Shown piece by piece: positions 7,551 through 14,171 of a stretch of 14,171 bases of DNA. The DNA is taken from the NCBI GenBank assembly GCA_007134625.1, contig SLKL01000269.1, positions 1 through 14,171 of the forward strand, given 5' to 3'. Both the position numbers and the translations under genes were made by a program. This DNA is from Saprospiraceae bacterium. Its GTDB lineage: Bacteria; Bacteroidota; Bacteroidia; Chitinophagales; Saprospiraceae. The notes beneath the pieces are model-generated. The model made no database searches. It saw only the letters and a list, made by a program, of their open reading frames with translations, and had not been told where the DNA came from. Position 1 is the first letter of the stretch, and each line of letters opens with the position of its first letter.

Positions 7551-8654
7551 ATGAGTAAATGGAAAATAAAAAAGCTTGATCGTTATCTAGTCAGGAAATA
7601 CCTGGCCACCTTTTTTTTTACCTGTCTTCTTTTTAGTGTTATAGCACTGGTAATTGAGATCAGCCAGAAATTGGAGAACTTACTGCAGACAGGTATTCCG
7701 TTTGGCAGGGTGTTTACTGAATATCTCCTCCACTTCATTCCTTTTATCAATGGTATACTGTGGCCTTTATTTGCACTAATAGCCGTGGTCTTTTTCACTT
7801 CCCGCCTGGCGAGGGATACTGAATTTATAGCCATGCTGGGTGCAGGCATTAGTTTGAAAAGGTTGATTGTGCCCTACATGTTTGCAGCGGTCTTTATTAT
7901 GGTGCTTCACCTGATTTCCAATCACTATCTCATACCCATGAGTAATGATCAAAGACTCACCTTTGAATATACTTATGTGAGACCGGATAGAGTGGAGAGT
8001 AGAAACCAGGATGTTCACTTTTTTTTAAACCCGGAACAGAAAATCTATATCCGATTTTACAGCAGGGTAGATACGAGTTGCAGGGATGTGAGAATTGAAA
8101 CCTTCAACGAAGCAGGTCGCCTTGTTGAAGTTCTGAAGGCGAGGAATATGAGAATAAATAATTACCCCAATGAGTGGCGGATCAACGACTATGAGATCAG
8201 GACCCTTGAGGAAGGTAATGAAAGTTATAATGTATTTATTGGCGAGCATATCGATACTGTACTGAATTTATACCCTGATGATTTTGTGACCCTTGGCAAA
8301 GACATACAAATGATGACCTCACCTCAATTACAACAGCATATGGAAAGGGAGTTATCCAAGGGTGTGGGCAGATCATCAAGGATATTAGCTGAATACCATC
8401 GCAGGACGGCTGAAGCTTTTTCTATATTAATATTGACCATAATTGGATTTTCTGTGGCTTCCAGAAAAGTCAGAGGAGGTGTTGGTCTTCATCTGGCTTT
8501 CGGTATAGGTATAGGTGCCCTCTTCGTTTTTATCGGAAAATTCTCGATTACCTACGCATTGAGTCCGGGTGCAAATCCATTTGTCGCCATTTGGTTGCCA
8601 AATCTCATCTTTGGAATTGTGGCAGTAGTATTGTTTCTAAAAGCTCAAAAATAG
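7551..8654 (+). CDS. LptF/LptG-family (YjgP/YjgQ) lipopolysaccharide export permease
   Basis: This inner-membrane protein of the LPS-transport ABC exporter moves LPS out of the inner membrane into the Lpt bridge, working with LptB (ATPase) and LptC. The 367-residue architecture is typical: a basic N-terminus (DRYLVRKYL) leading into membrane segment 1 (about 17-37), then hydrophobic segments at about 56-83 and 103-125, a periplasmic beta-jellyroll region at about 140-250, and three C-terminal membrane segments at about 288-304, 313-333 and 342-363. The RRTAEAFSILILTIIGFSVASRKVRGG stretch (284-310) is the characteristic region before the last segments. It is probably cotranscribed with tgt. 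LptF and LptG cannot be separated on sequence alone, and the partner permease is not in this window. Confidence 0.88.
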   Translation: MSKWKIKKLDRYLVRKYLATFFFTCLLFSVIALVIEISQKLENLLQTGIPFGRVFTEYLLHFIPFINGILWPLFALIAVVFFTSRLARDTEFIAMLGAGISLKRLIVPYMFAAVFIMVLHLISNHYLIPMSNDQRLTFEYTYVRPDRVESRNQDVHFFLNPEQKIYIRFYSRVDTSCRDVRIETFNEAGRLVEVLKARNMRINNYPNEWRINDYEIRTLEEGNESYNVFIGEHIDTVLNLYPDDFVTLGKDIQMMTSPQLQQHMERELSKGVGRSSRILAEYHRRTAEAFSILILTIIGFSVASRKVRGGVGLHLAFGIGIGALFVFIGKFSITYALSPGANPFVAIWLPNLIFGIVAVVLFLKAQK

Positions 8655-8656
8655 CA

Positions 8657-8686
8657 TGAAAGTCTATATTCTTACCTAAACTTTCA
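8657..8686 (+). terminator. Weak hairpin after the LptF/G gene
   Basis: TGAAAGT (8657-8663) and ACTTTCA (8680-8686) form a 7-bp stem with a 16-base loop immediately after the stop codon. No T-run follows, so it may be an mRNA 3'-end structure rather than an intrinsic terminator. Confidence 0.3.
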
Positions 8687-8747
8687 GAAAATACTGAAAC
8701 TTCAATAATTAATAAAAAATTAACAAATCCAATAAGTGATTGAAAAA

Positions 8748-8769
8748 CAAGTACTTGAGATTCGTCAAG
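8748..8769. promoter_or_regulatory. Overlapping palindrome and inverted repeat upstream of the ECF sigma gene
   Basis: A perfect 10-bp palindrome, CAAGTACTTG (8748-8757), overlaps an inverted repeat CTTGA-N6-TCAAG (8754-8769), giving three CAAG/CTTG half-sites in 22 bases. It lies just upstream of the distal promoter candidate at 8774-8800, a typical position for an activator or an autoregulatory site. The bound factor is unknown. Confidence 0.4.
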
Positions 8770-8773
8770 ATAG

Positions 8774-8800
8774 TTGACATGTAAAACTTATGTAGTTTTG
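8774..8800 (+). promoter_or_regulatory. Possible distal promoter of the ECF sigma gene
   Basis: TAGTTTTG at 8793-8800 matches TAnnTTTG at every specified position. The nearest -33-like TTG is at 8774-8776, 16 bases upstream, which is slightly short. It could act as a second start for the sigma gene. Confidence 0.35.
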
Positions 8801-8811
8801 TTTGACTTTTA

Positions 8812-8843
8812 TTTGTCTATTATTAAACAGTATCTTATATTTG
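8812..8843 (+). promoter_or_regulatory. Bacteroidota consensus promoter of the ECF sigma gene
   Basis: TTTG at 8812-8815, 20 bases, then TATATTTG at 8836-8843, a full match to TAnnTTTG. The inferred start near 8850 leaves a leader of about 22 bases before the ATG at 8872. Confidence 0.7.
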
Positions 8844-8871
8844 TGATATCAATAACAAAAACTATTAAGTC

Positions 8872-9408
8872 ATGTCAACTATCGAGTTTCAAAACAAGTT
8901 TCAGGAATTAACCAACATGCTCAATGCATTTGCTTATAATTTAACTAAGAACGTAGAGGAGGCGAAGGATTTATATCAGGAAACTGCGTTCAGGGCAATG
9001 ACAAATCGAGATAAATTCAGACCGGGTACGAATTTTAAAGCGTGGTTGTTTACAATCATGAAAAACATCTTCATCAACAACTATCGTAAAAAAACCAAGG
9101 CCAATACCATTTTTGACAGCACCGATAACATGTACTACATCAATTCAGGGGGAGCTACAATTGGGAATAACGCTGAATCAAATATCATGATGGAAGAATT
9201 ATCAAGGATGGTTGATGAATTGGAAGACAATATTAGAACCCCATTTGAGATGTATTTCGAGGGCTACAAATATCAAGAAATAGCAGATCATTTAGAATTG
9301 CCGCTTGGAACAGTAAAGAGTAGGATATTCTTTGCGAGAAAAGCGCTAAAAGAAAAGATTTATGCCCGCTACGGAAAAAACGTAAATAGATATACAAAAG
9401 CCGTTTAG
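8872..9408 (+). CDS. ECF-type RNA polymerase sigma factor
   Basis: This 178-residue sigma-70-family protein contains only regions 2 and 4. Region 2 spans about residues 12-75, with DLYQETAFRAM at 33-43 and the promoter-melting/-10 segment FKAWLFTIMKNIFINNYRKK at 55-74. Region 4 spans about 108-165, with the helix-turn-helix YQEIADHLELPLGTVKSRIFFARKAL. The linker at 76-105 is Asn/Ser-rich. Such factors redirect RNA polymerase to a small regulon. It is monocistronic: its own promoter lies upstream and a strong terminator follows 71 bases after the stop. No anti-sigma gene is adjacent, so control may be transcriptional through the upstream palindromes or by a distant partner. It is not adjacent to the susC gene and need not control it. 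Confidence 0.93.
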   Translation: MSTIEFQNKFQELTNMLNAFAYNLTKNVEEAKDLYQETAFRAMTNRDKFRPGTNFKAWLFTIMKNIFINNYRKKTKANTIFDSTDNMYYINSGGATIGNNAESNIMMEELSRMVDELEDNIRTPFEMYFEGYKYQEIADHLELPLGTVKSRIFFARKALKEKIYARYGKNVNRYTKAV

Positions 9409-9759
9409 GGAAAAGAATTAGTGGTCCTTTTCATTTTTATGGTTTTAAGGTAATTCCTTATTAATCATGCGAGTATTTGAGAGGAGGTAGCAATACCTCC
9501 TCTTTTTTTGTTTTGGATAACTAAGTTACTCTCATAGCTATTAAATTTTTTCCCCAATCGGCAGCTATGTTTTATATATTAAGAGCTTCCAATCTACCTC
9601 TAATTATACGATGTTGTTTCTATTATATAAATTTTTATAAAAAAATTTTTTTCTGAAAGTTATTTTATTTAGTATTGCATAAGAATTTCGAATGCCTGAT
9701 TTTTGTAAAATCAATAATATAGCTTTCGATAGAGCATACTGGTGAAATTGATTTTTTTA
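9409..9759. other. Intergenic region with terminator and an AT-rich promoter region
   Basis: The first 100 bases hold the sigma-gene terminator. The rest (9510-9759) is very AT-rich, with long A and T runs around 9630-9655, and no gene is visible. A weak promoter candidate for the response regulator is ATTG (9674-9677), 20 bases, GATTTTTG (9698-9705), with one mismatch in the -7 element. Confidence 0.5.
9480..9509 (+). terminator. Rho-independent terminator of the ECF sigma gene
   Basis: GAGGAGGTA (9481-9489), loop GCAA (9490-9493), TACCTCCTC (9494-9502), then seven T residues (9503-9509). The A9480-T9503 pair can extend the 9-bp stem. This is a canonical intrinsic terminator. Confidence 0.93.
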
Positions 9760-10437
9760 ATGAAGAAGATAAAAGTAGTATTGGCAGATGGTCAGAAACT
9801 TCTTATAGAGGGGTTAAAGCATTTATTGTCTCAATGCAATGGCAAATATGAGCTTCATTTAGAAAATTGTGTCCACAATGGTCAGGATTTGATAGCGTAT
9901 TGTAATAAAAAAGCCAACTTTGACCTTATAATAATGGATATCAAGCTTCCTATTTTGGATGGCTTAGATATTATATATAAGATAAAAGAGAAAAAACCTG
10001 AATCCCGGATAATTGTCCTTACCGCCTATGATAGCAACAAGTTTGTAAAGAGTGCATTCAAACAAGGAGCTGATGGCTATCTTCTAAAAAATTCAGACAT
10101 TCAGGAGTTAAAAGTTGCTATTGAAGAGGTTCTTGATGGGGTAGCTTTCATGGGGCAGGGGGTCAGTTTTTCTCCGTCTAATAATGGCTTAATTCGCAGA
10201 AATGAGAATGATGTATGGGTTGTTGAAGATTCTTTTCTATTGAAAAACTATCTCACTCGTCGGGAAATGGAAATTCTCACAGAAATTGCTTCTGAAAAGG
10301 ATAATCGGGAGATTGCTGATAAACTTTATATCAGCGATCAAACTGTAAGTGTCCACCGCAAGAACATAATGAAAAAGCTTCGAGTCCATACCAATAAGGA
10401 GCTAAAATCTATAGCCTTGAGCCAAGGCTTATTATAG
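9760..10437 (+). CDS. NarL/LuxR-type response regulator, orphan
   Basis: This 225-residue protein has an N-terminal receiver domain (3-120) and a C-terminal LuxR-type helix-turn-helix (about 163-225, LTRREMEILTEIASEKDNREIADKLYIS ... VHRKNIMKKLRVHTNKEL). The phospho-acceptor is D60 in LIIMDIKLP, with the switch threonine T88 and K110 also present. The acidic pair that binds Mg2+ is reduced to D10-G11 (ADGQ in place of ADDH). I chose the ATG at 9760 because MKKIKVVLAD begins exactly where receivers normally start; a GTG at 9742 would add six unconserved residues. No histidine kinase is adjacent, so partner and targets are unknown. The susC operon starts about 310 bases downstream on the same strand, which makes it a possible but unproven target. 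Confidence 0.9.
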   Translation: MKKIKVVLADGQKLLIEGLKHLLSQCNGKYELHLENCVHNGQDLIAYCNKKANFDLIIMDIKLPILDGLDIIYKIKEKKPESRIIVLTAYDSNKFVKSAFKQGADGYLLKNSDIQELKVAIEEVLDGVAFMGQGVSFSPSNNGLIRRNENDVWVVEDSFLLKNYLTRREMEILTEIASEKDNREIADKLYISDQTVSVHRKNIMKKLRVHTNKELKSIALSQGLL

Positions 10438-10614
10438 TTCTCAGTCAGATTTAATTAACCGGAATCAGCTTTTAGACCTTCAGTTACAGTAAAATTTTCT
10501 TTAGACTGTGTTTTTCTGACTTTCTTTCTTGTAATTCAATTGATTTCTCATCTTCTAAAGGGCTTTTCAAGCTGTAAATCCTCTAAGAAAAATAAATTTT
10601 TTTCGCATTTTTTT

Positions 10615-10643
10615 TTTGTAAATTGAAAAAGTTTATACCTTTA
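10615..10643 (+). promoter_or_regulatory. Putative promoter of the susC/susD operon
   Basis: TTTG at 10615-10618, 17 bases, then TACCTTTA at 10636-10643, one mismatch from TAnnTTTG. It would give a leader of about 98 bases, which includes the inverted repeat at 10662-10685. Confidence 0.45.
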
Positions 10644-10661
10644 TCCAAATGTTAAGCAGCG

Positions 10662-10685
10662 GTTAACTAATCGTAAACGATTTAA
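10662..10685 (+). repeat. Inverted repeat in the susC leader
   Basis: AATCGT-AA-ACGATT (10669-10682) is a 6-bp inverted repeat with a 2-base centre, flanked by GTTA (10662-10665) and TAAC (10682-10685, sharing its first T with the inner arm), so the symmetry extends imperfectly. The 2-base centre makes an RNA hairpin unlikely without melting inner pairs; a dimeric protein operator is the simpler reading. Confidence 0.4.
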
Positions 10686-10747
10686 CATATTGAGTTACAA
10701 GTTAGAAAATTATTTAATCATTCAGTTAGTCAATAAAAATTTAGCTT

Positions 10748-13717
10748 ATGAAACAAATTTTATTTATTGCGTTTGCAGCTCTGTTTAGTTGGGGCTCCGT
10801 TTTTGCTCAGCAAACTGTTTCCGGAACAGTAACTGACACGGATGGGGAGGCACTGATAGGGGCAACTATTATGGTTCAAGGTGCAACTACAGGAACCATT
10901 TCGGATTTTGACGGAAACTTTTCCGTTCAGGCATCAGGTGATGATGTTTTAGTGATTTCCTACACTGGTTATCTAACTCAGGAAGTCAATATTGATGGGA
11001 GATCCAACATCGATATTGTCATGGAAATTGATGCTATTGGTTTGGATCAGGTTGTTGTTCTGGGTTATCTCCCACAAAGAAGAGCAGATATAACAGGTGC
11101 GGTTTCCTCTGTTTCTTCCGAAGACTTTATTGCAGAATCTAATGTTGGTGTTCAGACTGCACTGAGAGGAAGAACAGCAGGTGTTACTGTGACCCAATCA
11201 TCAGGAACTCCTGGCGGAGGTGTTGATGTAAGAGTTAGGGGTAGTACTTCTATTACAGCCTCGAATCAACCTCTTTATGTAATTGATGGAGTGCCTGTAG
11301 TATCCGGTAGTTTCTCGCAGGTTGGTGTAGGTAATCAGGGAGTAAATGCCTTGGCTGATTTGAATCCGGCAGATATTGAATCTATTGAAGTATTGAAAGA
11401 TGCCCTTTCTGCTTCTATTTATGGTTCAAGGGGTGCAAATGGTGTGGTATTGATCACCACCAAAAGAGGTAGAGCAGGAGTTTCTAACATAGACCTGAAT
11501 ATTGCTTACGGATTTCAGGAAACTCCATCCACTATAAATATGGTGGATTCGGCAGGTTACAGAGACTATCTTGGAGAAGCTTATGGAAATAGAAACTTTT
11601 TAGCCGGAGCATTAGATGGGAATTCTGACTGGCAGGATTTGATATTCAGAACTGGTAATACAGCTGATATTAATCTTTCATTTAGTGGAGGTACAGAGGC
11701 TACAAGGTATTTTGCATCTCTAACCTATCATGACAATGAGGGAATTATTACAGGTTCTAGATATCAAAGATATTCTGGAAGGTTAAATCTGGAGCACTTT
11801 GCCTCTGATCGCTTCTCTTTTGGTATGAATATGGGTTATACGCATTCCATTAACGATAGGATTCAAAATGATAATAATATTTTTGGGGCTCTATCAACAG
11901 CAATTCTTTTACCTCCGACAGTTCCTGTATTTAATGCTGATGGAACTTATGGTTCTGCATTTGGATTAGAAAATCCTGTCGCAGCTGCTAATGAATACGC
12001 TAATCAAATTACATCCAACAGGGTAATTGGAAATTTCTTTGGTAGGTATGAGATAATTGACGGATTAAGTTATAGAGCAAGTGTTGGTATAGATCTTTTA
12101 TCCTTCAGGGAGTTGATTTATCAGCCATCTGTGCTTCAATCTTCAACCAATGGAATTGCCCAACAAGGTACGACGGACAATCTTAGATGGTTGCTTGAGC
12201 ATACCCTAACACTTCAGAGGCGAATTGGTGATTTCTCGCTTGATGCAGTTGCTGGACTTGCTTTCCAGGAAGAAGCCAGGAATACTTCTTTTGTTCAGGT
12301 AAATGATTTTCCTACTGATAATTTCAGAGGCCTTTCTGCCGGTGCATCCCCTACAGAGGTTGCGGGAGGCTTTACAGGAGACAATCTAAGATCTTATTTC
12401 TTCAATGCTAATTTGAACTACATGAATCGCTTTATCCTATCAGGTGTGATTAGAGCGGATGGTTCTTCTAAGTTCATTAATGATCAGTGGGGTTATTTCC
12501 CGGGCGCAGCTTTGGCTTGGAGGTTGACTGAGGAAGATTTTCTTTCCGGTTTAAGAAATAACTTTGATGAAATAAAACTGAGGGTTAGTTATGGTCAGAC
12601 AGGAAATAACGCTATCGGTAACTTCCTCGCAAGGCCACTATTTGGTGGTGGAGCTAATTATATTACAGCTCCCGGTATTGCTCCTACTCAGATTGGTAAC
12701 CCTGATTTGGTGTGGGAGACTACCACTCAGATAAATGTTGGACTTGATTTTTCTACTGCCAACCAAAGAATTAGTGGTTCAATTGATTATTACATTAAAG
12801 AAACCGAAGACTTATTACTTGGAAGACCTATTCCGACCACATCAGGATTTGCTACCGTAATACAGAATATTGGTGACATGGAAAACGAAGGAGTTGAACT
12901 TTCGTTGACAACCAGAAATTTTGTAGGTGATTTTGATTGGTCAACAACATTCAATATCGCCTATAATAAAAATACGGTTGTAAGACTATTTGATAATCAG
13001 CCTATTGCATCAGGTTTTGCAAATAGAATTGAAGAGGGACAACCATTAGGGTCTTTTTATGGATATGCAACTGATGGTATTTTCCAAAATGCTGCTGAGG
13101 TGGAAGCACATGCCTCTCAAGCAAATGCAGCACCCGGTGATATCAGATTTAAGGATTTAAATGGTGATGGTGTAATCAATGATCAGGACAGAACCTTCCT
13201 TGGAAAAGGTATTCCTGATTTGACCGGTGGATTAACTAGTAACATGAGGTATAAAGGTTTTTCCTTGGATTTATTCTTCCAATTTGCAGCTGGATTTGAA
13301 ATTTATAATAATAACCGGGCTTTCACTGAGGGTTTAAATAGCGTTTTTGCCCCTACTAAATCTTCCTTTGATAGAGCTTGGAGGCAAGAGGGTGATGTTA
13401 CAGACGTTCCAAGAATAGTTGCTGGTGATCCAGCTAATAACAGGAGAACTTCTGATCGATTTGTAGAAAGTGGTGATTATATGAAACTAAAAACAGCTAC
13501 ATTATCTTATACACTTCCAACATCTGTTGTCAACAATATTGGTTTGAGGTCAGCGAGAATTTATGTTTCAGGTACTAATTTGTTTACCATAACTGATTAT
13601 ACCGGTTTTGATCCTGAGGTCAATACCTTTGATGGAAGTAATGTTTCAGTGGGAACTGACTTCCTCACATATCCTCAACCAAGGTCAATTGTATTCGGTG
13701 TGAATCTTGGATTTTAA
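10748..13717 (+). CDS. SusC/RagA-family TonB-dependent outer-membrane transporter
   Basis: This 989-residue outer-membrane barrel imports oligomers such as glycans or peptides, powered by TonB and capped by a SusD lipoprotein. It has a signal peptide (1-20, cleavage after VFA), a carboxypeptidase-regulatory-like domain at about 23-95 (VSGTVTDTDGEALIGATIMVQG ...), a TonB-box-like segment QVVVLGY at 101-107, and a plug domain at about 112-240 with RRADITGAVSSV, PLYVIDGVPV and the SusC signature IESIEVLKDALSASIYGSRGANGVVLITTKRG. The rest is a beta-barrel with the typical FKDLNGDGVINDQDRTFLG segment at about 801-820, ending in GVNLGF with the terminal aromatic residue. The SusD partner starts 20 bases downstream. 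No enzyme or sugar-sensing gene in the window reveals the substrate. Length and domain order are normal for the family. Confidence 0.96.
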   Translation: MKQILFIAFAALFSWGSVFAQQTVSGTVTDTDGEALIGATIMVQGATTGTISDFDGNFSVQASGDDVLVISYTGYLTQEVNIDGRSNIDIVMEIDAIGLDQVVVLGYLPQRRADITGAVSSVSSEDFIAESNVGVQTALRGRTAGVTVTQSSGTPGGGVDVRVRGSTSITASNQPLYVIDGVPVVSGSFSQVGVGNQGVNALADLNPADIESIEVLKDALSASIYGSRGANGVVLITTKRGRAGVSNIDLNIAYGFQETPSTINMVDSAGYRDYLGEAYGNRNFLAGALDGNSDWQDLIFRTGNTADINLSFSGGTEATRYFASLTYHDNEGIITGSRYQRYSGRLNLEHFASDRFSFGMNMGYTHSINDRIQNDNNIFGALSTAILLPPTVPVFNADGTYGSAFGLENPVAAANEYANQITSNRVIGNFFGRYEIIDGLSYRASVGIDLLSFRELIYQPSVLQSSTNGIAQQGTTDNLRWLLEHTLTLQRRIGDFSLDAVAGLAFQEEARNTSFVQVNDFPTDNFRGLSAGASPTEVAGGFTGDNLRSYFFNANLNYMNRFILSGVIRADGSSKFINDQWGYFPGAALAWRLTEEDFLSGLRNNFDEIKLRVSYGQTGNNAIGNFLARPLFGGGANYITAPGIAPTQIGNPDLVWETTTQINVGLDFSTANQRISGSIDYYIKETEDLLLGRPIPTTSGFATVIQNIGDMENEGVELSLTTRNFVGDFDWSTTFNIAYNKNTVVRLFDNQPIASGFANRIEEGQPLGSFYGYATDGIFQNAAEVEAHASQANAAPGDIRFKDLNGDGVINDQDRTFLGKGIPDLTGGLTSNMRYKGFSLDLFFQFAAGFEIYNNNRAFTEGLNSVFAPTKSSFDRAWRQEGDVTDVPRIVAGDPANNRRTSDRFVESGDYMKLKTATLSYTLPTSVVNNIGLRSARIYVSGTNLFTITDYTGFDPEVNTFDGSNVSVGTDFLTYPQPRSIVFGVNLGF

Positions 13718-13737
13718 TCATTAACTAAAAAAAGAAA

Positions 13738-14171
13738 ATGAATATGTTTAAATATATTTTATCATTCGGTTTGGTTGCCCTTCTTCTAGTGTCTTGCGAC
13801 GATTATGCAGATCTTGATGATGTTCAACCGATAAACTCTGTAACACCTGAATTGGCTGTTACAGATAAGAAATCTGCACAAGCTGCTGTTATAGGTCTTT
13901 ATGATGCCATGCAAAATGGAACGCTTTCTTTTGATGGCTGGTTGGCCATGCCCCAGTATTTTTCAGATGAGTGCGACTTCACTGGTACATTTCCAACCAG
14001 ATTGCAATTTGGAAACTTTAATGTTTTTCCAGATAATACGACAATGGCAGCTGTTTTCACAGCATTTTACAGCGGTATAAATCGATGTAATAATGTTATT
14101 GCTTTGATACCTGAGGTAGAGGATCCGACACTTTCGGAGGCGGATATTAACTCTTTTCTTGCTGAAGCGTA
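13738..14171 (+). CDS. SusD/RagB-family surface lipoprotein, N-terminal part, cut by window edge
   Basis: This gene runs off the right edge after 144 codons; full SusD-like proteins usually have 450-600 residues. I translated it by hand from the ATG at 13738; a second in-frame ATG lies at 13744. It opens with a lipoprotein signal peptide ending in the lipobox LLVSC, so C20 should be lipidated. Acidic residues follow (DDYADLDD), resembling the export signals of Bacteroidota surface lipoproteins. The N-terminal region shows family-typical features: a SAQAAVIGLYDAMQNG helix near 43-60 and FYSGINRCNNVIALIP near 110-126, corresponding to the first TPR-like helices. Together with the upstream transporter it forms the lid of a SusCD importer. 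The substrate cannot be deduced. Confidence 0.92.
   Translation, partial: MNMFKYILSFGLVALLLVSCDDYADLDDVQPINSVTPELAVTDKKSAQAAVIGLYDAMQNGTLSFDGWLAMPQYFSDECDFTGTFPTRLQFGNFNVFPDNTTMAAVFTAFYSGINRCNNVIALIPEVEDPTLSEADINSFLAEA

Larger units (their letters stand above)
10438..10747. other. Intergenic region upstream of susC
   Basis: This 310-base AT-rich spacer has no coding potential that I recognise. It contains a weak hairpin after the regulator gene (ACAGT at 10486-10490 and ACTGT at 10505-10509, followed by GTTTTTC), a promoter candidate at 10615-10643 and a leader inverted repeat at 10662-10685, the last two described separately. Confidence 0.5.

Noticed and set aside
8774..8779. TTGACA, a classical sigma-70 -35 hexamer
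   Set aside because: No TATAAT-like element lies 16-18 bases downstream, and Bacteroidota promoters use TTTG/TAnnTTTG. The TTG was considered only as a -33 element.
9742..9759. GTG start for the response regulator, six codons upstream
   Set aside because: Receiver domains begin at the MKKIKVVLAD stretch, and the six added residues are mostly hydrophobic and unconserved. The ATG at 9760 is preferred.
10486..10515. Hairpin ACAGT/ACTGT followed by a T-run, as a terminator for the response regulator
   Set aside because: The stem has only 5 pairs plus a bulge and the loop is 14 bases, so it is too weak to call as an intrinsic terminator.
8872..14171. A single sigma factor - response regulator - susC/susD regulatory system
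   Set aside because: A strong terminator separates the sigma gene from the rest, and spacers over 300 bases with separate promoter candidates lie between the units. Nothing in the sequence links them functionally.

Overview
The window looks like chromosomal DNA of an AT-rich member of the Bacteroidota. Four things point there: a SusC/SusD-type outer-membrane pair, a type IX secretion (T9SS) C-terminal sorting domain on a secreted protein, the Bacteroidota-type arginine decarboxylase next to agmatinase, and several start-proximal TTTG-N17..21-TAnnTTTG promoters in place of TTGACA/TATAAT. Ribosome binding sites are weak or A-rich, which also fits. The class cannot be fixed from sequence alone; Cytophagia- or Saprospiria-like lineages are plausible.

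Layout. (i) 1-2051, minus strand: a two-gene polyamine module, arginine decarboxylase then agmatinase (the latter cut by the left edge), making putrescine from arginine. (ii) 2275-4246, plus strand: deoC, then a secreted cyanophycinase-like (peptidase S51) protein with a T9SS tail. (iii) 4357-6264: a textbook Bacteroidota promoter, a small secreted SPOR-domain protein, and rodA, whose start overlaps the SPOR gene by 8 bases. (iv) 6324-8654: tgt (tRNA queuosine modification) and an LptF/LptG-family permease. (v) 8793-9509: a stand-alone ECF sigma factor with two possible promoters, palindromic elements and a clear intrinsic terminator. (vi) 9760-10437: an orphan LuxR-type response regulator. 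(vii) 10615-14171: a susC/susD-like operon, with susD cut by the right edge.

Most of this is housekeeping: polyamines, nucleoside catabolism, cell-wall elongation, tRNA modification and LPS transport. The right third is regulatory and nutrient-uptake DNA. No tRNA, rRNA, CRISPR array, insertion sequence or prophage gene was seen. I see no convincing undescribed multi-gene system. The points most worth a second look are a TGT that has lost all four canonical zinc ligands, the tightly coupled SPOR-rodA pair with a frame-shifting 14-bp tandem duplication inside the SPOR core, and the palindromes upstream of the sigma-factor gene.
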